Below the pieces are notes generated by a model, which worked only from the letters and a program-made list of their open reading frames with translations, was not told where the DNA came from and did no database searches. From NCBI GenBank assembly GCA_048595745.1, contig CP184361.1: 64,000 nucleotides of DNA; one strand, given 5' to 3'. Below are positions 26,200-33,665 of this stretch, one piece after another. The first letter of the stretch is position 1; the number at the start of each line of letters is the position of its first letter. The translations under genes were made by a program, and so were the position numbers. The DNA is from Aquipseudomonas alcaligenes_A. Its GTDB lineage: Bacteria > Pseudomonadota > Gammaproteobacteria > Pseudomonadales > Pseudomonadaceae.

Positions 26200-26880
26200 A
26201 TGATCGCCACACCACGCCCATTGCCCGACAGTTTCTTCGAGCGCGACGCCCAGATGCTCGCGCGCGCGCTGCTGGGCAAGATCATCCGCCACCGCCACCA
26301 GGGCCACTGGCTGGCCGCGCGAATCATCGAGACCGAGGCCTACTACCTGGCGGAGAAGGGCAGCCACGCCTCGCTCGGCTACACCGAGAAACGTCGCGCC
26401 CTGTTCCTCGATGGCGGCCACATCTACATGTACTACGCGCGCGGCGGCGATTCGCTGAACTTCAGCGCCCAGGGGCCGGGCAACGCGGTGCTGATCAAGT
26501 CCGCCCTACCCTGGCTGGATGAACACTGCGCGCCAGACGCCTTGCAACGCATGCAGCGCAACAACCCGGCAGCCAGCGGCAAGCCACGCCCGCCGGAGCG
26601 CCTGTGCGCCGGGCAGACCCTGCTGTGCAGGGCACTGGGCCTCCGGGTGCCGGACTGGAACGCGCAACGTTTCGACCCTGCGCGCCTGTTCGTCGATGAT
26701 GTGGGCGAACGCCCAGCACGCATCATCCAAACTACCCGCCTGGGCATTCCGAGCGGTCGCGACGAGCACCTGCCTTACCGCTTCGTCGATGCCACTCACG
26801 CCCGCCACTGCACGCGCAACCCGCTGCGCCGTGGCCAGGTCGAAGACCGTGACTACTTCCTGTTGAACCCCGAGGAGTGA
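26200..26880 (+). CDS. mpg: 3-methyladenine DNA glycosylase (AAG/MPG family)
   Basis: This 226-residue protein is an AAG-type glycosylase, unrelated in fold to AlkA. The catalytic region is IIETEAYYLAEKGSHASLG followed by KRRALFLDGGHIYMYYARGG. The start at 26200 gives MIATPRPLPDSFFERD. Its stop is only 2 nt before the next ATG, so the two genes are likely co-transcribed. Confidence 0.88.
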   Translation: MIATPRPLPDSFFERDAQMLARALLGKIIRHRHQGHWLAARIIETEAYYLAEKGSHASLGYTEKRRALFLDGGHIYMYYARGGDSLNFSAQGPGNAVLIKSALPWLDEHCAPDALQRMQRNNPAASGKPRPPERLCAGQTLLCRALGLRVPDWNAQRFDPARLFVDDVGERPARIIQTTRLGIPSGRDEHLPYRFVDATHARHCTRNPLRRGQVEDRDYFLLNPEE

Positions 26881-26882
26881 CC

Positions 26883-28199
26883 ATGAGCGAATGGTACGCA
26901 ACCCTGTCGCACTGGCTGGAGAGCAACCCGGAGTGGCTGGGCCTGGCCATCTTCCTGGCCGCCGCCCTGGAATGCCTGGCGGTGGCCGGACTCCTGATCC
27001 CCGGCACAGTGCTGCTGTTCGCCCTCGGCGTGATGGCCGGCAGCGGCGCCCTGACCCTGGGCGAAACCCTGCTGCTGGCCTATACCGGCGGCCTGCTCGG
27101 TGATGCCATCTCCTACGGTATCGGCCGCCGCTTCCACCAGGGCATCCGCCGCCTGCCAGTGCTGCGCGACCACCCCGAGTGGCTGACCGGCGCGGAAACC
27201 TACTTCCAACGCTACGGCGTAGTCAGCCTGCTGGTGGGCCGCTACATCGGCCCCCTGCGCCCCATGCTCCCCCTGGTGGCCGGGATGCTCGACATGCCGT
27301 TCATACGTTTCGCCCTGGTCAGCATGCTGGCCGCTGCGGGCTGGGCAGTGGCCTACATGCTGCCCGGCTGGGCGACCGGTGCCGCGCTGCGCCTGCCGCT
27401 GCCGGAAGGCTTCTGGAGCGCCGCCGGCATCGTCGCCGCCGCCATTGCCCTGATGCTGCTGGTGGTGATCCATAGCAGCCTGCGCGAACAGCGCTGGGCG
27501 ACGGCCATTGCCGCTGGTCTCAGCGGCACCCTGCTGCTGGCACTGCTGCTCGGCGTTCCGCATCTCAGCGCCCTGGATAAGGGCCTGATCGCCCTGGTTC
27601 AGGAACACCGCAGTGCCAGCATGGACAGCCTGGCCGTGCTGATTACCCGCATGGGCGATTTCAACACCCAGGTGGCTGCCGGCATCGTGCTGACACTCCT
27701 GTTGTTACTCGCCAGGCGCACTCAGGCTGCCCTGTTCCTGTCGAGCTGCATGCTGCTCACGGGGCTGGCAAATGGCGCGCTGAAGCAACTGTTCGCTCGC
27801 GCCCGGCCCGACGTACTGCTGCAGCCACTGGACACCTTCAGCCTCCCGAGCGGACATAGCTCTGCCGCCTTCGCCTGCTTCCTCGCCCTGGGCATTCTGG
27901 CCGGCCGCGGCGCACCGGCACGCTCGCGCCTGACCTGGCTGCTGCTGGCCAGTCTGCCTGCCACGGCGATCGCCCTGTCACGGGTCTATCTGGGCGTGCA
28001 CTGGCCAACCGACATCCTCGCCGGGGCACTGCTTGCCGGCACCGTCTGCGCCGCCTGCCTGGCCTGGCTGCAGCGGCGCCAACCCATGCAGCCCCTGGGC
28101 GCTCGGGCGTGGTGGCTGATAGCACCGGCAACACTGGCGCTGCTGGGCACGGCGAGCCTATGGGCATTGCCGGAGGCAATACAGCAGTACCGTTACTGA
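26883..28199 (+). CDS. DedA-family/PAP2 phosphatase fusion membrane protein
   Basis: This 438-residue polytopic protein joins a DedA (SNARE-associated) domain, about residues 15-175, to a PAP2 acid phosphatase domain, about 240-410. DedA signs are GTVLLFALGVMAG, GDAISYGIGRRF and GRYIGPLRPMLPLVAGM. The PAP2 motifs are all present: KQLFARARP, LPSGHSSA and SRVYLGVHWPTD. DedA proteins flip lipids including undecaprenyl phosphate, and PAP2 enzymes remove lipid pyrophosphate, so the fusion could recycle a lipid carrier; this is inference. GAGGAG lies 5 nt before the ATG. Confidence 0.87.
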   Translation: MSEWYATLSHWLESNPEWLGLAIFLAAALECLAVAGLLIPGTVLLFALGVMAGSGALTLGETLLLAYTGGLLGDAISYGIGRRFHQGIRRLPVLRDHPEWLTGAETYFQRYGVVSLLVGRYIGPLRPMLPLVAGMLDMPFIRFALVSMLAAAGWAVAYMLPGWATGAALRLPLPEGFWSAAGIVAAAIALMLLVVIHSSLREQRWATAIAAGLSGTLLLALLLGVPHLSALDKGLIALVQEHRSASMDSLAVLITRMGDFNTQVAAGIVLTLLLLLARRTQAALFLSSCMLLTGLANGALKQLFARARPDVLLQPLDTFSLPSGHSSAAFACFLALGILAGRGAPARSRLTWLLLASLPATAIALSRVYLGVHWPTDILAGALLAGTVCAACLAWLQRRQPMQPLGARAWWLIAPATLALLGTASLWALPEAIQQYRY

Positions 28200-28243
28200 T
28201 CGCCTGACTGACATGGCCGCGTGCTCCACCGGGCGGTGAGCCC

Positions 28244-28834
28244 TTACGCGGTCATCTCGCCTTGCAGCTGGTCGAGCAGTAGCTGGATCTGCTCGAGGCG
28301 GTGCAGCGGAGTGTCCAACTGCAACAGCCGCAGCTTCTGCTCGGTGCCGAACGGCAGCAGGTAGGCCAATTGATTGGCCAGCGCCTGCTGGCCACCCACC
28401 ACACCGCCCATCTTCAGCCCGGCCACCAGCGGATGCTCAGCCAGTGCGCCGAGCAGCGCGGCCAGGTCGGCGTGCTCGGCCAGCAGCGGCGCGTCCTCGG
28501 CTTCACCCAGCCAAGTCACCTCGGCCAGGGTCAATTGGTCCGGCTGTACGCCGACCTCGCCCACGCGGAAGCGTCGACCGCCCTCGACACGAATACCGAG
28601 CAAACCGTTGGGCCGTTGCTGGAAGTCGCGGATCAGCGCCTCACAGCCCAGCGCCGAGAAGCGCCGCGCCGCCTCGCCCACCTCCTGCCCGTCAAGCAGC
28701 GTGACGACACCAAATCCCTGGCCACGGCGCATGCAGGCGCTGACCATATCCAGATAGCGCGCCTCGAAGATCTGCAGGTCGAGGATGCAGCCGGGAAACA
28801 GCACAGTGTTGAGGGGAAACAGCGGGTAGCTCAT
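28244..28834 (-). CDS. Stand-alone Lon N-terminal (substrate-binding) domain protein
   Basis: This 196-residue protein carries only the Lon N-domain: YPLFPLNTVLFPGCILDLQIFEARYLDMV and a helical C-terminal part. It lacks AAA and protease domains. The family occurs widely in proteobacteria with unknown function; adaptor or substrate binding is guessed. The start at 28834 (MSYPLFPL) is preferred over one nine codons upstream because the upstream part overlaps the CidB-like gene spacer. Confidence 0.82.
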   Translation of the reverse strand: MSYPLFPLNTVLFPGCILDLQIFEARYLDMVSACMRRGQGFGVVTLLDGQEVGEAARRFSALGCEALIRDFQQRPNGLLGIRVEGGRRFRVGEVGVQPDQLTLAEVTWLGEAEDAPLLAEHADLAALLGALAEHPLVAGLKMGGVVGGQQALANQLAYLLPFGTEQKLRLLQLDTPLHRLEQIQLLLDQLQGEMTA

Positions 28835-28844
28835 CGACGAATCC

Positions 28845-29561
28845 TCAGGCAACCAGCGCAATCACCAGCGGTAGCAGTACCGCCGTCAGCATGCCCATCA
28901 GACTCATGGCCAGGGCCGCGAAGGCGCCGCTCTCCTCGCTCTCCTGCAACGCGCGGGCGGTGCCCACCGCATGCGCGGTAATGCCGAGGGCCATGCCCTG
29001 TGCCGCCGGATGGTGCACGCCGATACGGCGCAGCAGCTCCGGCCCGCACATGGCGCCGAGTACTCCGGTGATCAGCACGAACACCGCCGCCAGCGCCGCC
29101 ACGCCGCCGATCTGCTCGGCCACCAGCATGGCGATGGGCGAAGTCACTGACTTCGGCGCCAGCGTCATCAGCATCATGCGCTCGGCACCAAAGGCCCAGG
29201 CCAGCGCCACGCCCAGCACGGTAGCGAGCAGGCCGGCCACCAGCAGGGTGACCAGGGTCGGCCAGAACAGCTGGCGAATGCGCTTGAGGTTGAGAAACAG
29301 CGGCACGGCCAACGCCACCGTGGTCGGCCCGAGCAGCACGCTGAGCAGGAAGGTGCTCTCGCGGTACTCCTGGTAGCTCAGCCCAGCCAGCAGCAGGATG
29401 CCGATCAGCACCGCCATGGACACCAGCACCGGCTGCAGGAACATCCAGCGCGTGCGCTCGTAGGCCGCCAGCGCGGCCTGGTACACCGCCAAGGTGATGC
29501 CGACGCCGAACAGCGGATGGTGCAGGACTGCCTGCAGCGCGGCGTGCCAGTCCAGGCTCAT
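28845..29561 (-). CDS. LrgB/CidB-family membrane protein
   Basis: This 238-residue polytopic protein matches the LrgB family: TFLLSVLLGPTTVALAVPLF, LAPKSVTSPIAMLVAEQIGG and GINHPAAQG-like GVHHPAAQGMALGITAHAVGTARAL. The family acts with LrgA/CidA proteins and is tied to murein hydrolase control or small metabolite export. It overlaps its partner by ATGA and ends 10 nt before the Lon-domain gene. Confidence 0.88.
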   Translation of the reverse strand: MSLDWHAALQAVLHHPLFGVGITLAVYQAALAAYERTRWMFLQPVLVSMAVLIGILLLAGLSYQEYRESTFLLSVLLGPTTVALAVPLFLNLKRIRQLFWPTLVTLLVAGLLATVLGVALAWAFGAERMMLMTLAPKSVTSPIAMLVAEQIGGVAALAAVFVLITGVLGAMCGPELLRRIGVHHPAAQGMALGITAHAVGTARALQESEESGAFAALAMSLMGMLTAVLLPLVIALVA

Positions 29562-29920
29562 GGCCGCTCCTCGCGCCGCGCCTGACGGTCGATCAGCTTC
29601 TGCATCAACCAGCCGGCGAACAGCAGCGAAATCAGCAGCGACAGCCCCAGCGCACCGGCCAGGGCCCAGAAATCGGCGGCGATCTGCTCGGCATAGACCA
29701 TCACCCCTACCGCCGGCGGCACCAGCAGCAGCGGCAGGTAGCGCAGCAGGCCGGACGCGGCCTCGGTGATCGGCTCGCCCACCTCGCCGCGCAGCAGGAG
29801 GAACGCGAACAGCAGCAGCATGCCGATGATCGGCCCCGGCAGCAGGGTCAGGAACAGGGCGTTGAGGGCGGTGCCGAGCAACTGGAACAGCACCAGCCAG
29901 GTCAGGCCGCGAAGCAGCAT
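29558..29920 (-). CDS. LrgA/CidA-family holin-like protein
   Basis: This 120-residue protein has four hydrophobic segments and the CidA/LrgA signature LPGPIIGMLLLFAFLL and LRYLPLLLVPPAVGVM. CidA-type proteins form oligomers in the membrane. The start at 29920 gives MLLRGLTWLVLFQL. A minus-strand TATAAT lies 31 nt upstream. Confidence 0.87.
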   Translation of the reverse strand: MLLRGLTWLVLFQLLGTALNALFLTLLPGPIIGMLLLFAFLLLRGEVGEPITEAASGLLRYLPLLLVPPAVGVMVYAEQIAADFWALAGALGLSLLISLLFAGWLMQKLIDRQARREERP

Positions 29921-29950
29921 GCGAAAGACTCCGGCTGAACAAAGACGCCC

Positions 29951-29956
29951 ATTATA
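29951..29956 (-). promoter_or_regulatory. -10 element of a likely promoter for the CidA/CidB-like pair
   Basis: The minus strand reads TATAAT, 31 nt before the start codon of the CidA-like gene. The upstream -35 region (TTATGG, 18 bp away) is weak. Confidence 0.4.
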
Positions 29957-30082
29957 GACACGCCTGAGGGTGCTCCATAAACCGCGACTTTCGGCTTGAC
30001 CCGCCCCGCCGCACCATGCTGTTCTAAGGCCAGCCTGGTTCATCAAAAACAACAACTGACCTCGCATCCTCAAGGAGGATCT

Positions 30083-30538
30083 ATGCCGCTCGTACCCGTT
30101 GCACAACTGCAAGACTATGTAGGCAAGGAACTCGGACGTTCCGAATGGCTGACCATCGATCAGCAACGCATCAACCAGTTCGCCGAATGTACCGGTGACC
30201 ACCAGTTCATCCACGTCGACCCGGTCAAGGCCAAGCACACCCCCTTCGGCAGCACCATCGCCCACGGTTTCCTCAGCCTGTCGCTGATCCCGGTACTGCT
30301 GGAAAAGCTCATGCTCGCCCCGGAAGGCATGAAGATGGCCGTCAACTACGGCCTCGACAGCGTGCGCTTCATCCAGCCGGTCAAGGTGGACTCGCGCGTG
30401 CGCCTGGCCGCCAAGGTGCTGGAGATCACCGAGAAGCGCCCGGGCCAGTGGCTGATCAAGATCGAAGCCACCCTGGAGATCGAAGGCCAGGACAAACCGG
30501 CCTACATCGCCGAGTCGCTGTCGCTGTGCTTCGTCTGA
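30083..30538 (+). CDS. phaJ: MaoC-family (R)-specific enoyl-CoA hydratase
   Basis: This 151-residue hot-dog fold protein has the hydratase 2 motif with catalytic Asp and His: ECTGDHQFIHVDPVKA, then FGSTIAHGFLSLSLI. Relatives make (R)-3-hydroxyacyl-CoA and feed polyhydroxyalkanoate synthesis; it resembles the PhaJ4/NodN-like branch. The ribosome site AAGGAGG lies just before the ATG. A strong terminator follows, so it is a single-gene unit. Confidence 0.8.
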   Translation: MPLVPVAQLQDYVGKELGRSEWLTIDQQRINQFAECTGDHQFIHVDPVKAKHTPFGSTIAHGFLSLSLIPVLLEKLMLAPEGMKMAVNYGLDSVRFIQPVKVDSRVRLAAKVLEITEKRPGQWLIKIEATLEIEGQDKPAYIAESLSLCFV

Positions 30539-30555
30539 TCTGACCGGCATCGCAG

Positions 30556-30582
30556 AAACGGGGCGCTCAGGCGCCCCGTTTT
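30556..30582 (+). terminator. Rho-independent terminator after the MaoC hydratase gene
   Basis: AAACGGGGCGC (30556-30566), loop TCAG, GCGCCCCGTTT (30571-30581) form an 11-bp stem ending in a T-run. Confidence 0.88.
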
Positions 30583-30621
30583 CATTATGGCGCTGGCATA
30601 CTCGACGCGAACCCAGATTGG

Positions 30622-32334
30622 ATGGCCGCCATGCTCCGCCCCCTTGCCCCGCTCACCCTCGCCCTGCTGCTGGCCGCCTGCGGCGACGGCGAACCCCTGC
30701 TGCCAGCGGATGCCGTGCTGCCCGATGGTGGCCGCTATCGCGGCGAGGTGGTGGACGGCCGCCTGCAGGGCGAGGGGCGCCTCGACTACGCCAACGGCGC
30801 TTTTTACGAGGGCCAGTTCAAGGATGGCCTGTTCGAGGGGCCCGGCACCTGGCAGGGCGCCGGCGGCGAGCGCTACACAGGCCAGTTCCATCTCGGTCTG
30901 TTCCATGGCCAGGGCGAGCTGGTCTACGCCGACGGCACCCGTTACCAGGGTGGTTTCAAGCAGGGTAGGATGCATGGCGAGGGCCATCTGCAACAGGGTG
31001 GCGTCAGCTATCGCGGCGAGTTCCGCGACGATCGCTACCACGGCCTCGGCACCCTGGAATGGCCGGATGGCAGCCGCTACCAGGGCCGCTTCGTGCGCGG
31101 CGAACCCGAAGGCGAAGGCCTGCGCAGCAACGCCGAGGGTCAGTTCAGCGGCACCTTCAAGAACGGCATGCTGCAGGGCGAAGGCAGTTACCAGGGCGAA
31201 GACGGCGAGCGCTACAGCGGCGGCTTTCGCAATGACCTGTTCCACGGCAAGGGCCGCTACCAGAGTGGCGAAGGCGAAGTCTGGAGCGGCCACTTCGCCA
31301 ACGGCGAGCTGACCGGCAAGGGCGAATACCGCGGCAGCGACGGCCGCCACTACCAGGGGGATTTTCGTCGCTGGCGCTTTCACGGCCAGGGCAAGCTGAG
31401 CCTGGCCGACGGCAGCGTCTATCAGGGCCAGTTCGCCAACGGCCAGTACGACGGCGAAGGCGCCCTCACCACGCTCGACGGCGGCCGCAGCCAGGGCACC
31501 TGGCGTGATGGCGAGCTGATCCGCCAGGCCAATGGCGCGGCGCAGCCGGACCCGCTGGAACTCGGCCTGCTGCAACAGGGTCGATTGTTACAACAGGCGC
31601 TGGATGCCCTGCCCGCCTCCACGCCGGCCGTCGAGCTGTATAGCCTGACCCTGGCCGGTGACGGCAAACAGAGCGTGTTCCTGCGCGAGGCCGACTACGT
31701 CAGCAAGTTGCTGCGCGAGCGCTTCGGCGCCCGCGGCAACGTGACCCTGAGCAACCATCGCGATCACCTGGCTGATCGCCCGCTGGCCACCCGCGAGAGC
31801 CTGACCCGTGCCGTGCAGGCGCTGGCCGAGCGCAGCGGCCCGGAGGACCTGGTGTTTCTCTACCTGACCAGCCACGGCTCGCGCGACCACGAGCTGCATA
31901 TCGACCAGCCGCGACTGCAACTGGCCGACCTGCCGGCCAGCGAACTGGCCGCGCTGCTGCAGCCCCTGCGCGACCGCTACAAGGTGGTGGTGATTTCCGC
32001 CTGCTACTCCGGCGGCTTCATCCCGCCGCTGAAGGATGACAGGACACTGGTGATGACCGCCGCGCGTGCCGATCGGGTGTCTTTCGGCTGTTCCGAAGAG
32101 AATGATTTCACCTACTTCGGCCGCGCCCTGTTCGCCGAGGCGCTCAACGAGACCGACGACCTCGCACGCGCCTTCGAGCTGGCCAAAGAACGTGTCGCCG
32201 AGCGCGAGCAGGCCGACGACTTCGAACCCTCGGAGCCGCAGCTGTGGGCCCCCAGGCCCGTGCTCGAACACTGGAAAAAGCTGCGTCGACAGCAGGCAGA
32301 AGAAGCCTTGAGCGCGGCAACGAGAGTGCAATAA
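30622..32334 (+). CDS. MORN-repeat lipoprotein with C13 (legumain/caspase-like) peptidase domain
   Basis: This 570-residue predicted lipoprotein has a signal peptide ending in LLLAAC. Eleven complete MORN-type units of 22-23 residues and a partial twelfth follow (about residues 35-305), each like YxGxFxxGxxHGxGxL. The C-terminal part (about 325-540) is a C13/caspase-hemoglobinase fold. His418 in YLTSHGSRDHE and Cys461 in VVISACYSGGF form the expected dyad, with TAARADRVSFGCS after it. The domain is like legumain and GPI-transamidase subunits. Site of action is probably periplasmic or at the outer membrane. Substrate is unknown; a second start at 30631 is possible. Confidence 0.85.
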   Translation: MAAMLRPLAPLTLALLLAACGDGEPLLPADAVLPDGGRYRGEVVDGRLQGEGRLDYANGAFYEGQFKDGLFEGPGTWQGAGGERYTGQFHLGLFHGQGELVYADGTRYQGGFKQGRMHGEGHLQQGGVSYRGEFRDDRYHGLGTLEWPDGSRYQGRFVRGEPEGEGLRSNAEGQFSGTFKNGMLQGEGSYQGEDGERYSGGFRNDLFHGKGRYQSGEGEVWSGHFANGELTGKGEYRGSDGRHYQGDFRRWRFHGQGKLSLADGSVYQGQFANGQYDGEGALTTLDGGRSQGTWRDGELIRQANGAAQPDPLELGLLQQGRLLQQALDALPASTPAVELYSLTLAGDGKQSVFLREADYVSKLLRERFGARGNVTLSNHRDHLADRPLATRESLTRAVQALAERSGPEDLVFLYLTSHGSRDHELHIDQPRLQLADLPASELAALLQPLRDRYKVVVISACYSGGFIPPLKDDRTLVMTAARADRVSFGCSEENDFTYFGRALFAEALNETDDLARAFELAKERVAEREQADDFEPSEPQLWAPRPVLEHWKKLRRQQAEEALSAATRVQ

Positions 32335-32402
32335 ATGGCGATCAGTTTTCGCTCGCTTCTGCCAATTCGCTCTAAGCTGATACTGAACAGCGGAGGAACA
32401 GC

Positions 32403-33044
32403 ATGTACCTGACGCCCCAGCACATACTGCTCGCCGGAGCCACCGGCCTGACGGGCGAGCACCTGCTTGATCGCCTGCTCAGCGAGCCGACCATCAGCCG
32501 CGTGCTCGCCCCCAGCCGCAGCCCGCTGGCCGAGCACGCCCATCTAGACAACCCGGTCGGCCAGCTGCACGACCTGCTGCCACAACTCGACGGCAGGATC
32601 GACGCGGCCTTCTGCTGCCTGGGCACCACCATTCGCCAGGCGGGTTCGCAGGAGGCGTTCCGCGCCGTCGATCAGGAGCTGGTCCTGGCCTTCGCCCGCC
32701 GCGCCCGCGAACTGGGCACCCGCCACCTGCTGGTGATCAGTGCCCTGGGCGCCGACCCGCGCTCCTCGGTGTTCTACAACCGGGTCAAGGGCGAGACCGA
32801 GGAAGCCCTGCAAGCCATGGGCTGGCCGCAACTGACCATCGTGCGCCCATCGCTGCTGCTCGGCCCGCGCCGCGAGTTCCGTCTCGGCGAGCGCCTGGCC
32901 GCACCGCTAATGCGCTGGATTCCCGGCAAGTACCGCGGCATCGAGGCCGCCGTGCTGGCCCGCGCGCTGTGGCGCCTGGCGCTGGAAGAGGGCGAAGGCA
33001 CGCGGATCGTCGAGTCCGATGAGCTGCGCCGCCTGGGGCGCTGA
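32403..33044 (+). CDS. NAD(P)-binding oxidoreductase of the HTATIP2/TIP30 type
   Basis: This 213-residue Rossmann protein starts with LLAGATGLTGEHLLDRLL, the nucleotide-binding glycine motif of atypical SDRs. Later segments LLVISALGADPRSSVFYNRVKGETEEAL and LTIVRPSLLLGPR fit the TIP30/NAD(P)H-binding family. The substrate is unknown. Its stop codon overlaps the next ATG by one base. Confidence 0.78.
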   Translation: MYLTPQHILLAGATGLTGEHLLDRLLSEPTISRVLAPSRSPLAEHAHLDNPVGQLHDLLPQLDGRIDAAFCCLGTTIRQAGSQEAFRAVDQELVLAFARRARELGTRHLLVISALGADPRSSVFYNRVKGETEEALQAMGWPQLTIVRPSLLLGPRREFRLGERLAAPLMRWIPGKYRGIEAAVLARALWRLALEEGEGTRIVESDELRRLGR

Positions 33045-33655
33045 TGAAGTTCTACGACGAGAAGATTCTGCCGCACCTGATCGACTTCGCCTGCGGCATG
33101 GGCCAGGTGATGAAGACCCGCGCCCAGATAGTGCCGCAGGCCAGTGGCCGGGTCCTGGAGATCGGCATCGGCACCGGGCTCAACCTGAGCTTCTACGATG
33201 CGGACAAGGTCCGCACCATCGTCGGCGTCGACCCGGCTGCACAGATGCAGAACCTGGCACGCCAGCGTGCCGCCGCCATCGACATCCCGGTTGAGATGAT
33301 TGCCCTGGAGCTGGGACAGATCCAGGCAGCCGACGCCAGCTTCGACAGCATCGTCTGCACCTTTACCCTGTGCACCATCCCCGATCCGTTGGCCGCGCTG
33401 CAGGAGATGCGGCGGGTACTCAAGCCCGACGGCCAGTTCCTGTTCGCTGAGCATGGCCGCGCGCCGGACCTCAGGGTACGCGCCTGGCAGGACCGCCTCA
33501 CACCACTGTGGCGACCATTGGCCGGCGGCTGTCACCTCAACCGCGACATCCCCGCACTGCTCAAGGCCGGGGGGTTCAGCCTCAGGGAAGTACACAGCCG
33601 CTACCTGCAAGGGCCGCGACCGCTGACCTGGGTCTGGTACGGCTGGGCCGAATGA
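33044..33655 (+). CDS. Class I SAM-dependent methyltransferase (METTL7-like)
   Basis: This 203-residue protein has SAM motif I VLEIGIGTGLNLSFY, the acidic VGVDPAAQMQ, and a family-typical FTLCTIPDPLAALQEMRRVLKPDGQFLFAEHG. It resembles small methyltransferases annotated as phosphatidylethanolamine- or METTL7-like. No substrate can be assigned. Translation is coupled to the upstream oxidoreductase gene. Confidence 0.8.
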   Translation: MKFYDEKILPHLIDFACGMGQVMKTRAQIVPQASGRVLEIGIGTGLNLSFYDADKVRTIVGVDPAAQMQNLARQRAAAIDIPVEMIALELGQIQAADASFDSIVCTFTLCTIPDPLAALQEMRRVLKPDGQFLFAEHGRAPDLRVRAWQDRLTPLWRPLAGGCHLNRDIPALLKAGGFSLREVHSRYLQGPRPLTWVWYGWAE

Positions 33656-33665
33656 GCGCACCGCC

